From: Ifrita kowaldi
Lineage: Eukaryota; Chordata; Aves; Passeriformes; Cinclosomatidae
Reading direction: 5' to 3'
NCBI GenBank assembly: GCA_013398055.1
Contig: VZRS01015031.1
Span: 193,413-257,412 of the forward strand
DNA: 64,000 nt
This document shows positions 1-13,900 of the stretch, one piece after another (positions within the stretch are counted from its first letter, which is position 1; each line of letters opens with the position of its first letter). Below the pieces are notes generated by a model. The model searched no databases. It saw nothing but the letters and a program-made list of their open reading frames with translations, and was not told where the DNA came from. Position numbers and translations under genes: made by a program.

Positions 1-3000
1 ACTAAACACTGTATAAACCTTTCACACGTGAGGTAAATAGAAAAGTTTGTGACAATGTTTAGTGGTGAAAGTGCTAACTTCTATATTGTTAATTGCACCT
101 TGGAGTCACAAGTAAGCATCATTCTGAAACAACAATTATATGATGAATAACGCATTTTCTCTGTTCTCAGTGCAAAGCACAACCAACACACTGGCACCAA
201 GCTGTCTAACTCACCCAGGAACTACACTTTCACCTGCCCTGCACAAGGTACTGCAGAAACCTTGGTCAAGTACTTCAATTAATATCTAGTTTTCCCTAGA
301 AGTCTCCAAGTATGTCCACAGTTTTCTGAATCACTGCATAACTACTGACATTGACACCCTTTTCTGCAATGAATTGCCTCAATAGTTCCATGCCTCTTGT
401 ATCAGCAAGACATAATAAAAAATTTCCTAGGGTACAACTGATGGCTTCTAGGAACACAAGCCACTTGTCAAAAGTAATTTAAAAAATTCAGTAACTAAAA
501 AAAATCAACTCTCCTGTTTCAACCAGAAAAAATCCAATCCCTTTTTAATAACTGCTTGGACAACTGCTTCCTGAGGAAAGGAAATGACAGTTCACTTAAA
601 GGGAAAAAAAAGAAAAAGACAAAAAAATCCAAAAAGGTTAAATGTTTGGGGGTTGAATTGAACACTAAAAAAATGATTTGGTTTCTATTGATTTTTAAAA
701 TGAGATTACTGGAGAAAATATTGATCTCTTATCAGTCTGTCTGATTCTCATTCACTGATTCTTCCCCTTACACGTAACACCTCCGTGTGTACCTTAGATA
801 TTTACACAGCTTAGATTCTTGGCTATTCTTTAAAAGAGTAAGTAACATAGTTTCTTGCTTTCAACAATTTTATATGTTTATATATATATTGTATACTTTA
901 TTTGATAGAGAATTTGACTAAGTGAAAACTCTGTAGTTTTATAGATCTAACATTCCATGAGGATATGTATTCCTACAGTCTGTGTAAAATCTATGAGCAA
1001 AATTGTAATTTTCTAGTAGAAATCGAGAATCTTAATTCAAGTATGCCATACCCATTGAGGTCTACTGTACTTCTAACACTGCCCTGAAAAAAAAGTGATA
1101 AATTATATTCAATCTGTAATGAGTTCAGACTTTTTTTTTTAGACTTCTACCTTGTTTTCTCACTAACATTCACTTCCCTATGTACCCTAGTGTCTTCAGA
1201 TATCGCTATATTTTCCATCCTGCCAGCACCATCTCAACGACCCACCTATAACAGATCTCTGCCTACCTGCTCATTCCCCTGTGCTCTTGGTTTCCCCCTG
1301 CACCCACCCCTGATGCCCTTTTATTGAATGTTGCCAGCTCTCCCTGTGCCTCCTCAGCTGTCCTTCAGCAGGCCTAGAAGCACCATATCTGTGGCTCATG
1401 CTGAGTGACAAACATACTAATGGATTAACCAGTACTTGTGCCTTTAGTGGGCATCATCTGCTGCCAAGCAAAACAGCTGAATTTTCCCCCTGCAATTTCA
1501 ATCAGTTCCTCTTTGTCACATAGCCACTGATTTTGATTAAACCAGCAGAAACCTAATTATCTTTGGAAATTGATAACTGAGATCCATTGCAGCTGGCCAA
1601 AAGGGTAAAAGGTTATTATTGATGTGTGTTTGGCAGCAAAGTGAGAAGGGAATACAAACTGTTATTAGATAAGGCTAGTTTCCTTTCGAGATTAGACTGA
1701 AAATTAAAAAAAAAAAAAAGGCACTATCTTACCACAAAAGCTCACTGAATAGGCCTTAAAACCTGATGATGAGTAGACTTCAGGTCCAGAAGGTTTCTTA
1801 GACATTTACTGCTTGGAAACTGTTATACTAGTGCCTACTAATAGGAAGCAATCTCAGATATAAACAAGAAATACGACCTATAAGAAAAAATCTCAGCTTT
1901 CCCAAACTGAAATAGAGCTAGTAAAAAAGCTGTTGCCATTTTATCTGGACTAATGTGGCTTTCCTGATTAATGTCTACCAAGCTCTCATGAAAAACAGCA
2001 TATTAGATTGCAGAGAAGCAGTCACAGCACATGCTGGTTAGAGGCAGCTTATGGTAACCCAACAGAGCAAGAGCAGAGCTTCTGAGCTTGCCCATAAGCT
2101 ACTAAAGACTTTTGACATTTGACAGTTTGAAAACTGGAGGCAAGCAAGACAAAAAGGCTGTATCCAGGTCACCTGCCAACTAGAGCTGCAAGACCCAAAT
2201 TCCCTATGCAGTATGTGAAGACAAAAAGTTGCAGTAATCAAGTCAGGTACCTGCATTAGACAACTCTCGCCATGCCTGCAGTTTTGGGTCTTCAAAAGAG
2301 TTCGGTGTCTTGAGCTTCACCAAAAAGACCTTTCCCTGAGAAAAAGTTAGTATAGAGGCAACCTAGCTCTGAGCACAGTGTCTAAGCTACAACTAAATTA
2401 CTATATGTTCTCTACTTGCATGATCTTTAGGGGAGGATAATCTTGTAACTGCACTCCCTATGCATATCATATATGCTAAAGAACACAATTAGTCAGAGTC
2501 AGAGATTAACCTGACGATATGCTAATAGCAAAGCAATCAGCATATTTTTAACTGACTAGTCCTGATGCTCAGATGTGCTCTCAGACAGCAGTAATCAAAA
2601 GCAATTTTTTCCTCCAAAACATCCAACCTTTTTTTACAGAAGCAAAAAATTCCAAAATTATGTGAAAGAAATCAACACAATAGTACAAAGAGAGCAGGGC
2701 AGTGGAACTGCTGTAAGGGAAATAGTTTAACAACATGACTAACTTCCCTCCTTCCTTCCTAAGGACCAGCAATTTTATTGACTCATTTCCCTCCTTCCTC
2801 TTTCTTCTCTACCTGAAGACCTAAAAGTTTCTTACTTTGGAATAACCATTATGTTTCCATTCATTGTTTACATTTGGCTACTCCCAGCCTTTTTATTATT
2901 CAGACTGAAAAACAAGTTACAGTAAACAAAACGTTGCATTCTTTCTAGGAGACTGGGATCTTGAAAATAAATGTCATAATACAAGTCAAAGCTGTATATT

Positions 3001-4701
3001 CGAGATGTATTTGGATATTTACACTTTGAAAGAGGTTAAAGCTTAGCAGATGGGAAACATCCCCACTGATCTGCACCCAATGTTCAGGTTGAAGTGACCG
3101 TACTAATCTGATTAAATGAAGGAGACAGAAGCAGAGAGTAAGAGCCTGTAAGACAATTAGCAATGCAGCTTTTTCAATCTTCAGTTAGATGCTGTTCACA
3201 CTCAAACAAAAGAGGAAAGAAGTCTTATGTTTCCACACCAGCTACCAACAGAAGACAGTTCAACTTTAGGTTACTTGGAGATAGATGATGAAGGAAAGAA
3301 GCTAGGAAGGAAGGTAGGAACAGCAGAAATGTATGAAGACAAAAAGGAGTTGATTTAACAAACACCCTAAAAAATTAGCCTTTCAGCAGCACAGCAACTG
3401 TTCCTCAAGTCTGTAATTTTTCCACGGCCATTTTGAATGTACCTGTGTGTTTAGAGCTCAGCAGGTACATGTTCTATCAGCTTGGTAAACAAGTACCTAT
3501 CAGCTGGCAATGGATCCTGATACACTGCTTTGCTTATGTGTTTATCTCGAGTCCTCAGCCTTTAGGTCTGAATCTTGTTAACCCTTAGTACAAAGTTACA
3601 GAACATTATTTTTTCTTTATATTATTGATATCATGGTAGCACCAGTTTGTCCTGAGACCTTCCTGCACTCTAGAGACCCCAGAGCACAAAAATCTATCAT
3701 CCCCAGAAATCTAGATGAAGATTTTTAAAAGGAGTAATTCCATCCTGCAGGATCTGAATGTCTGTGTATATGGTTGAATGTTTGTGAATATGTTCATGAC
3801 CACAAACACAAAACTATCATGCCACCTATACTATGCAGTATAAAACACAGGAGCAGTAGGTCAAAATTTGTGAGAAATTACATTCTAATTGTATTAATTA
3901 TATTAATTTCCACTACTTAAAAAAAAAATCTAGGATTCAATAATTCAAGAAACGGTCTATAAATAAACAAATTACAAATTTTATGATTATAAACAGAACA
4001 AAATAAAAGCACTGCTATTTCAAAGAGCATTAAGACACTTTATATTTCAAATACTTTAGGCAAAAAAATCCTTCAATTTATAAAGACAGAAGTCAGACTT
4101 TATTGTAATATTTAAAAAATCTGATCATCATTAAATCAGAATTCACAACTTTACAGTTCAATGTGTGTAGGAAGTAATCATGAATCCTTCATATTCCCTT
4201 GATGAGTTGTTATCCACCTAGCATTTTCCTTAGAAAAAAATCCACCAGTGATGCATTACTGTTACGTGGCAGGAACTTGTTTTTTCACAGGAAAGGATTA
4301 AACCCACAAATTCTATAGCAGAATAAAATGAACAGTTGCACTGTCCTGTAAGTATTGTATGTTGAATAAGGAATTTTATAATGAGGGCCAGGGTGAACAT
4401 TGCACACTGTATTCACAGTAGGCGATTTTTTTCTCACACAGTGGAAAAAACAGATTCACAGGGTTTTTTTCCATCTAAAAATAAATATGCAGAAAAAATA
4501 TCTGCCCCTGTACATCTGTGATCCTTACCCTCTGACTATCTGAACATCTGAATATTATGCTTCTTCCAAAATGTAAAACGTTTCATAAGAATTAAATAAA
4601 AATGCACGAACAATAATGGCATCTTTTTTTCTAAAACCTTCAGGCATTAAAAAATTAGTATTGATGAACTCAAGTTTCCAATTAAATCTGATGTACTGTA
4701 C
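1..4701 (-). other. VWA8: VWA8 intron after exon q (incomplete)
   Basis: Intronic sequence running off the window. No exon with splice sites and VWA8 similarity was found here. It contains a 14-A run at 1706-1719, a pyrimidine-rich stretch around 1200-1370, a purine (GGAA) rich patch around 3280-3325, and an unusually homeobox/GATA-motif-like segment near 1490-1680 described under findings. Short open frames here (up to 85 codons) look like chance. Confidence 0.8.
1706..1719. repeat. poly-A run (14)
   Basis: Fourteen consecutive A immediately after the conserved-looking segment at 1490-1680. No recognised retroposon body. Confidence 0.9.
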
Positions 4702-4907
4702 CTGTAAATGTTTTACAATGTTCACAACTTCTCTAGTTGAATAGGGATAGTTAATAATTCCTTGGTCAGCTAAGCTCCTGAGCTCTCCAAATGCAGCTAC
4801 CAGTTTCTGCAGAATCGGCTCTGGAACATCGGGACCGTATTGTTTAAGCATTGCCAGTTCTGACTGTGGTTTGGGATTATCAACAGCATGGCAACTAAAA
4901 ATGTCCC
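4702..4907 (-). CDS. VWA8: VWA8 exon q (most 3' exon in window)
   Basis: A 206-nt exon that completes Gly595 and encodes residues 596-663, ending in phase 0 at CAG before gtacag. The acceptor is ctttgtag. It runs from DIFSCHAVDNPKPQSELAML through PEPILQKLVAAFGELRSLAD to the lid helix STREVVNIVKHLQ. The open frame runs on past the donor for 49 codons, but that extension is intronic. The next exon (expected FPTEGLSS in human) is not in the remaining 4.7 kb. Confidence 0.97.
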
Positions 4908-7900
4908 CTACAAAGAAAAAAACCAGCATGAAGTTAAGTAATTTCTAAAGAAGTAGCATCACAACAGCCCCTTTAAGTTTAATACTGCACCTTTAATAAA
5001 AAAGGTATGACTCAAAAGAATGCTGAGCACCAAGCTGTTAAAACTGTAAAAAATGTGAAGTACAAGCTATGAAAAACATCGAGGTTTCTGGAAACACAGA
5101 GATCTCTCCCATCATTTTAACGAAGCTGGTATCATGAGGGAAAAATTAACTTCAAGAAGAAACACAAGTCAAATGAATGCAGAAAAAAATAAGAGAGAAA
5201 GGATTTTAAGAAAACATAACTGGTTGAATGGAACCTATTTGTGAAACCCTTCAAAACATCATAGAATGCAGGGAAATTCTGAAATGCAGGAAGGCCCTAA
5301 TGCAAACCCAGTTAAGAGGTCTAGAGGAAATACTGAATTTATCTTATCTTTTTTCCCTGCCTGTCTTGAAGTATGGTAAGAAATTTGGCAAGATACTCTT
5401 TCCATACATTAGCATTATATTGATCCCAATAATACAATCTATAAATTGAGTTTATTCCTAGAAAGCCCCTGAACAGTTGTACAAAATTTTGCAGGAGCAT
5501 GATCAGATCCTGCAGAAAAGGGACTTGAATTAAAAGCAGAAGAGACTCTAAGCTGGCAAAACAGTATCAACGAAGAACCCCAAAATCTCAACCACACCTC
5601 CGCCACGTGTGTCAAAAGCACTAACACTGGGATGATCAGTTTTGTTTAAAGGGTCCATGTAAGGAAGGAAATTAGGGTATGAAAAATAAATACACTACAA
5701 TAAATTCTCTTGGGGCAACATAGCTTGGTGAAATTCAGAGCCAAAGAGTTTCAGACATGGAATGTCCATTCAGTGGGAACCTCACCTGAAAAACAAATAA
5801 CTACTAGGTAATATGGAATTTGGTTTGCACTTGCTTTTTTGAGTATGTTAGTTGTTGCAGAATAAGCATTATGGCCAAAGTTTACAGGTAAAACCACACA
5901 AATTAAGGTTCCTGCACATAAATGGCCAAGCTAGATAACACAGTCAGTGGAATCTGGAGGGTGTTCAGTTCACAGCCATCATGTAACAACACTGCCAAAA
6001 CCTTTCCAGAGGCTCACTTAGACTAACACTGGACTATATAGGCCAATGGATTCTTCATCACTTGCCCTTATGCAACTAAAATTCTTGCTTTTGCTGTGAG
6101 ATGAAGCTCTAGGGGATCTTCATTGACACAAAGAATTTCGGGGACCTACCAGGAGCTTTCCAAAATAAGGCTTCTGTTGATATGAAAATCATTGATGTGA
6201 AATTTAACCAGCCTTACTTGACACTGAGATGAATTCAGGATCTTGTCAAACATTTGTATTTTACTAAGGCTATCATAGATGGCCATATGCATGGAGAGGC
6301 AAATAAGGATTAAGAAGCAGGTAGCACAGTGCTACCAGTAAAAAATACAGTAGCCTTTACTGCTGAAAGGAAGAAAAGAGCCATCTATCAAGCTACCATC
6401 TCTTATACCAAACAGGACAGCAGCTGAGCTGTGGCTTGTTTGATATGGGGAAAAAAATCATGAGCAGTTGAGAGAGATGCCAGATATCAAGCTTACAGTT
6501 AATTTGTTTGTTGTACTTGTATACTACATACACTCATTAACAAAGATTTCCCATAATCTTGTGTCAGCAGTGTGCATCCAGACCCCATAAAACCAAACAG
6601 TTTTAACACAGATGATCACATACATACAGCTTTTCCCCTGAGGGCAAGTTCGGGCACTTTTATTAAGATATGTGAATTTACATGATAGTCTTACTGTCTT
6701 ATGTGAAACAAAGTATCAATATGAATAAGGGCCCCTTCTCCTCATTAAATCTAATTAATAAAGACAGATATTCTATTAGTCAAGTCTATCAAAGATCATA
6801 ATTTAATATGAATCACTTACCTAATGTGCCAAAAAAGTCATTACCCAAGAAAGGAAATCCAGGCCTATTTGCCAGAACTATCATTCTAAAATCAGGATGA
6901 ATAACTATTACATTTTCTCTCCCCTCTACATGAGCATGATCTGGAAAAGAAATAAAATGTATTACTTGCATATTTAAGCTTTGCAATACTGAAATGAATG
7001 AATATAATTAGATTAGATGAAGAATTCTAAGAATTAGCAGAAAAATTCTTAATTTGATTATGTTCTTAGAATTAGAAGAACAGTTACAAAAAAAGGCTCA
7101 ATAGCTTCTTACATGTTGTTCAACTGAGTTTTCTAGGTTTCATTTTAAAGTTTCATAGTTTGTTTCACAAAAATTTAACCAAAGTGTTTAACTGAAAAAA
7201 CATAAAAATGCATTTACTGTTCTTGGGGTGCAGACTACCTGCCCCCTTTATATTTAATTTCACTAAAACGGTGAAGCCAATGGTGAATAAAATGTGTTTT
7301 TATATAGGTCTGACATTATCTGATCTGGGAAGACAGGACTGAAATTCCTCCTGGTTACTACAAAAATTTATGAGATGCCAGAGATACATTATTTAACACG
7401 TGTGAAGACTGATTCTCCAAAACTACTCAGACTGGCCCGATTCAGAACCTTGCTCCCTTTCAGCATGATTCCAGTGGCACATGGTGTTTGGGAATCCTTT
7501 AAGTGCCCCTAAAAAATGACAGTAGTAATTAGGACTGGCTAGCAAAATATTTTAGAATAAGCCCACCTAGAATTTATAATGACAAGCAAAACTCAGGTGT
7601 GCCATGTGAGTGTTGAATGATTGCTACACTCAAACATTATTACCAATATTTTTAAAATGAAACTAATTGCATAAAGTATAGTGTCTAGTAGCATCAAGAA
7701 AGCATTTCAAACATGGTCATTTTTCAAAAAATAATGAAAAATACTTATTTCCCGAAATTCAGATGAATTCAATTCCGTCAAATTACAGACACTCTCATCC
7801 TGCAAGATATATTTAAATAATAAAATCAGCATATAATCAAGTAAGCATATGCAGTACTTGATTAGATAAAACCCTTAACAATTTGACCTTAGGTATATTC

Positions 7901-10900
7901 ATATCTTCATTCTAGACCTGATGACACCCCAGCTGTCAAAATGGGCATAACCAAGACCATAATTTTGTCAATTAGATCCTTATTTCTTATGCTGAATGAG
8001 AAGCAGAGGTCAAGTTACACTTTGTTGGGTTTAGTTTGTTTTTTTTTTAATTTTTCAGTAAAATTCAAAAGAATGCTAATTTAAGAAAACATTTGTGGTT
8101 ATTGCAAAAGTAGTAAAGAAAATGACTGTAAATTCTTTAATTGTTAACTTTTTAGCAACAAACAATTTATCCATTTGGACTGTTTTGTGTCTCTGCTGAT
8201 CAATGTAATTGCTGAAAACCAGCAACATGTCAAATTTTACTGTAAATGATAAAATGCTTTCATTCTACTTACCAGCAACAATTCGCCTTCCATCTGACAA
8301 AACCATTTCCCCACTTTCTACTAAAGTTTTCAAGATACAGGTGACATTCGTTGGTGCTTTGTCTGCCTCATCAATTACCAAAATATGTCCAAACTTCACT
8401 GCTTTCACCTAGAAGAGGAAAAAAATCATAACATCACTACCACCCAAAAACCCTACAAGAAGCTGCATTACTGATTTCTCGGTGAGCAGCAGTGACACCT
8501 CAGTGGCACTGAGACAAGAAAGGGACTCAGAACAGGGGTAAGCTGTGACCAAACCACAGTACAAGGAAGAGGAGGCAGGTGAGACAAGAAGGGCGGGTGT
8601 TTCCATTTTTTCTGGATAGGGATGGAAAGCGGTGTGCTAGGGAGGGAAGTGAGTAGCCTGACTGTGAATGACTTGAAGTGCAGACAGAGAAGTGCAAAGC
8701 CAGTTTGCATCTAGACTGTCAACATGTAGCTGAAAGAACTAAAGAATGCCTGCAACAGCTGTTTGGAGCCCAACTTAGCATGTAGGTGCGAGGAGCTACA
8801 AAGGAGAAGGAGGAAAATACCACTCTACCAGTTAGAATGTGTCAGGTTAATACTAAATTATTTTCTATACGTATTTTGTGTGTGGAGACTCCCAAGATTA
8901 TCATCTCATTCACATTTGGCACAGCAAATGTGACAAATGTGACCAAATAAAAGTTAATGAAATGTTTGTTACCATGCTTGCTCACTATGCCACGAAAAAT
9001 CAAATCACGAACATTTTAAATTTTAAATCAAAAACATTTCCAAATATAAAATCCAAATGCTACTACTGACCAGTGGTGAATCCTCATATATAATAAGACC
9101 GTCCTTTACAGAAGGTTGTAGGGTAAGGCTTTGTACAGTGGTATCCCTGAAATGTGGAAAAGCAGACAGTATTAATTAAAAATACACAGGAATTTTAGTT
9201 ACAATAAAATGGAAAATGAATAAATGAAAAACGGAATACTCTCTTTTTCTAAGAGGAAAAAAATATCTTTTTTTAGAACACTTGAATAACTGGGAACAAC
9301 AGTGTGCCAGCTTAGTGGCCAAATGTGAGTATCCCTGTTTCTGCCAGGACTTTCACAGTAGTTCTCCATTTCTCATAAACCCTGAAAAAAAATAACTGAG
9401 AAGAAAACCAGTATCTTTTGTATGTAGGCACATTATTGATGTTACTGTTTCTAGTTAAGTATGCTGAAACTGTGATTTATGTGACGAACAGGAATTGTTA
9501 CTCTTTTAGCCATTCTTTTCCACATATAATCAGGCAAAAAACCTACAAACAAACAAACAGACAAATCCAACTACCAATCACGGAATTCAAAAAATCAATT
9601 ATTTTTAGTTCTATCTAAGCCCTGCTGCCTTGCTACATTTTATATCATAAACAGTATAAGTTCTTAGATGGGACAGAGGCTTTAGTCGCACAGTTTCTCT
9701 TCGAAATTTTGTGTTTGACTTGCTCAATTGACTTTTTTTCAAATTTAAAATAGTGCTAATTAGAATCTGTAATGAGAATATTCCTTAATCTTCACTATTT
9801 TCACCTATTTCAACCACCACTGAATGTACAGATAAATAAAAAACAGTTGCAATTCAGAAAGGTGAAGCAACAGACATCACCATAATGGATTCACCTACAT
9901 AAATGATGTCCATAACCCAGAGAAAGCCCCTCCTGACTGTACAAAATACTTGCCCAGACTTTTGTCAAGATCTGTATAACCAACCCCATTTTACTTTGGG
10001 GTTCAGAGGGACCAAGGAGCTAGAGAATAATCCAGAGGTGGGTCATGACAGAAGGTCCACATGACTCCCACAGTTTCATGGACAACAGGAAATTCAATCT
10101 TAGGGCTAGTAGGCTATACCACCCCTTTCCTTCGGTATTTCAAAATTTGGATTAGTCTGTGTCAAAAGAATGATGGGCTGATCACAGGACAAAACCCATC
10201 AGGAGAGCTTCACTTAACGCTGCTTGAGATCCACATACTGGTCCATGGGTAAGGTTGGTAACCTGTGCACTGTATGCAACATTTGATGCAACAAAAATCT
10301 CTTACCTTTCACAGCCATGCTGTAACAAAACTGTTTGCTTAAGCCTAGCTGACTCACTCTTCCGAATATCTACTCAGTTCTATCTTTAATTTTGCAACAC
10401 CTTGTAAAAAACCAACAATTCTGATAAGCTCCATGGGTACAGGAAATCAAACAGTACTGTTTGTAGCACACTAATAAGTGGCCAGCTTCCAATCACAGTT
10501 TTAAACTGAGAGCACAACTTGCACACTTCCTTTATTTAAAACTGCTGTCAGCAAGATTTCTGTCCCTAATAACTAATAATTTCTTGTTTAGCTTTAAGCC
10601 CACAATTGATTTATCTCACAGTTTCCATGCGTGGGGATGAAGCAGAGGGCAGAAAGAGAGACTTCTGATGTTCAGCTACTTGATCTGAACTTTGATCCAG
10701 GAAGGGAAAGGATACAAGGCGGGGACCACCTTCACTTCATTTAACCCCATCAAAGGTTGCCTGTCACATGTAGGCAACCCTGCTCCAAATAGTCATATTA
10801 ACATTGTATTCACTTGTAACATATAATTTTTTAAAATCACTGAAAAAAGCAGTAGCACTAATCCATTATCTTAGAAATCCTATCATGGACACAAAAACAA

Positions 10901-13900
10901 AGCTTCTGCTGTCATCCTATTTGTCTAACCAATTTATACGCTGGGCAGAGAAATCAATAACGGATCCAAAATTAACAACAAACCAGTGATTTTTGTTTCC
11001 TGAACACACACTATTTAGGGACTAAATTCTCATATTGTATGTATCAGCCTACCTCCCCTATCAGTTAACATTTCTGGTTCAAGCCTATACAGTTGTAGAA
11101 GAATTTTGAAATGTGTAACCCAAATGCTAGAGTATATGAAGGTCACAGTCACAGGTACTAATTAGTTAGCAATAACTAATGGAAAAATTTTCTGAGGAAT
11201 TAATACAAGGTAAAAAGGGGAAAAATTTGTCAAATTCGAACTGCGATCTCTTTAAAGTAATAGAAAGGTGAGAAAATGAGAGGATCCGAGAAAAGCATAG
11301 ACCAAGAAAGATGTTAAGGAAGATGCATTACAGGATGCTTTACAGATCATAAATTTGCACTTAGGAGCTAATGCATGAAAAACAATAAACTGAACAGAAC
11401 ACATCAGGAAATGAAGATCTCTAGTGGTGCTGTGGATGGTCACAGGTGATGACACAAGAAAAGACAAAAATGTCAAATAATGTTTTACTGTAACAAGAAA
11501 CAGTTTATTTTACTTTTGCTCAGCTAATGAGTTAATCCTCTGGCTCTGCAGAGATTACTTACAACCCCCTAATATGGAATACTAAATTGTGCTTAGTATT
11601 CTATAATAACCAGCAGCCCACACAAATCCTCAGGATGATCTCACTCTTCAGAGAAGACAGAACTGACATATTTTTGGGGATAGTAAACATTAAAAGAGTT
11701 TACAGTTCATTTAAGTGCTATTACAAAAGTAGCATAATCAGAAAAAATACAGAAGGTAACACACTGAAATAAAAATTGACATCCTGAATCTATCTTCTCA
11801 TTTTTTTCTTATTTTATCTTTCTTCTACTTTGTTGATATTTGTTGCCTTAATATTTAAGGAAATATATTCAGGGATTTGCACTGTATTATGGAAGTTAAA
11901 TATAAGTCAAATATGAATTCCATTGGCTTGATAACTTAAGTGTATGCAAAACTCCTGTATTTGCTTAGGCTATTACATTCAGACATGTATATAAGAATGA
12001 TTTTACAAGGGTTATTACAGATTAATAAGGCTAAAAATAAATCGTCTCCTTAGGGTATTTTCTTAAATTTCCACTTTGTAATGAATTATGTAAATGTAAA
12101 GACACTGAAATATGGAAATACAAAAATACACTAAGTCTGAAATATTTTTTGAACAACATGGCAAGCAGCATTTCTTAAACGCAAAATATGTCTGGCACTC
12201 AAAATTCCCACAGGAAAGGAACTAAAAACTCCAATGCATTTTCACTTAGTAATAATAACACCTTAATATTAACTAACAGGCTCTAACAAAGACATGAATA
12301 CCAAAACCTTCTAATTTAATCACATTTAGCACCCAAGATAAAAATAGGTCTGACACAAAGAAGCAAGACTGCAGGAATGTAGAAGTGAGAAAAGCTGTCT
12401 GACAAACTGTCATCTTACTCAACTGAACCAATTTTATCTTTGCCTGATTGTAAAAGAAAAATACGAAAAGCTCACTAATGTCTTTCTTAAGATTATACTT
12501 TTATTTTTATCAAGGAAGTCATCTCACAAGTGCTCCAACGAAAAAAAAATTATTACTGAAATACAGCAACTCCTCTGACAGTACCACTCAATTCATAGTA
12601 GGACTTGTGAGTGAGAATTCTTCTCATGTTTTTTATTAGCTCATATCACTGTCTTTTATTTACTTTTTGCTACTGCTGCCTTAAAGGCAGCTATTTCTGA
12701 GGTCTGCAGACTGCCTAAAACATACTACTGTGACAGCTTCTGTTTCATTGACTGCAATGCCTTCCTTCTGGAGGAGAACTATGAACTGAGTCAGGAGAAA
12801 TTTCCATCAACCTCAGAGAGGTAGATGTTATCCTCCAGTTTAACAAAAGGTGTTCCAACGCTTTATTTTAAGATTTGAGTCCCCAGGAAGGGTTAGGCCC
12901 AAATACAGGACACAGTGTCAGGGCCTCAGCTAACATCACAAACACTCACATTCCCTGGAATTACTCCATCTTGATAAGTGCAGAAGGATACAGTCCTGGC
13001 TTCTGTATGTACTTACACTGAGGCTAAAAGGGTGAGAGATTATCTGTGCAAGGCAACCTCATGTTTTAGGGGTCCCTGCTCTTGGTAACAAGGTTACATA
13101 AACCAAGCTCAGGTTTGGCCTTCTTCTCATTCACCAAATGAAACTTTATGGTAGTTGAAAGGAAAAATCAGAGATGCAGAATGCATGTTTTAGAAATGGT
13201 TCTTCATTTCTGTGAGGCATCTATTATCTAAATACCTATGCACATAGATATATATTTCTCAATTGCATGTCAATCAGACCTGAATATACCCATCTGACCT
13301 AATTTTAAAGAGTATTTGAAAAACAATTAGTCCAAAGGCCATCTGAAGCTGTTAATTGGTTAGTTAATCTACTCATGGATTATCCCCTGATGAAGAGCAG
13401 GCAATCTCAACACAATCAATCAATCTGCATGCTTTTGACATTTACAAATTAATTTCTTTAGCCAACTCATCACAGAGCCATTGCATTGCATGATCTGACT
13501 GCTATGTTTAGGAAATTCTGAAATATCTGAAAAGCCATCCAGATGTCTCATTGCTTTGTTAAAAATGACCCAGCAAAGCCTTTTTGACTTATCTGTATGT
13601 ACTGATAATTAAATCCACTAGGTTTTTTTTCCTGCTAGGCTGTGACAGCTCTCAGCAGGACATAAAATTGTTTAAAATGCAATAAATTATTTGGACTTCA
13701 AAGGTACTCATTACTCGGTATGACTGCAGGTAACAGAAGAAAGGTCAAAGTGAATTCTGTTCAATTCATGTTATACGCTTAAATCTGAAGTTACACAATT
13801 ACTTACATGTGATCCATATGCCAAAACAAGATGCAAAATTCACTCACCCTAATTGGAAAATCCATAAATAGGGAAACATGACACCCTTCACCTTCCTCTA

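Noticed and set aside
4555..4929. A stand-alone 124-residue minus-strand protein
   Set aside because: It is VWA8 exon q read through both splice sites. Residues outside 4702-4907 are intronic and the first Met lies in the acceptor tract.
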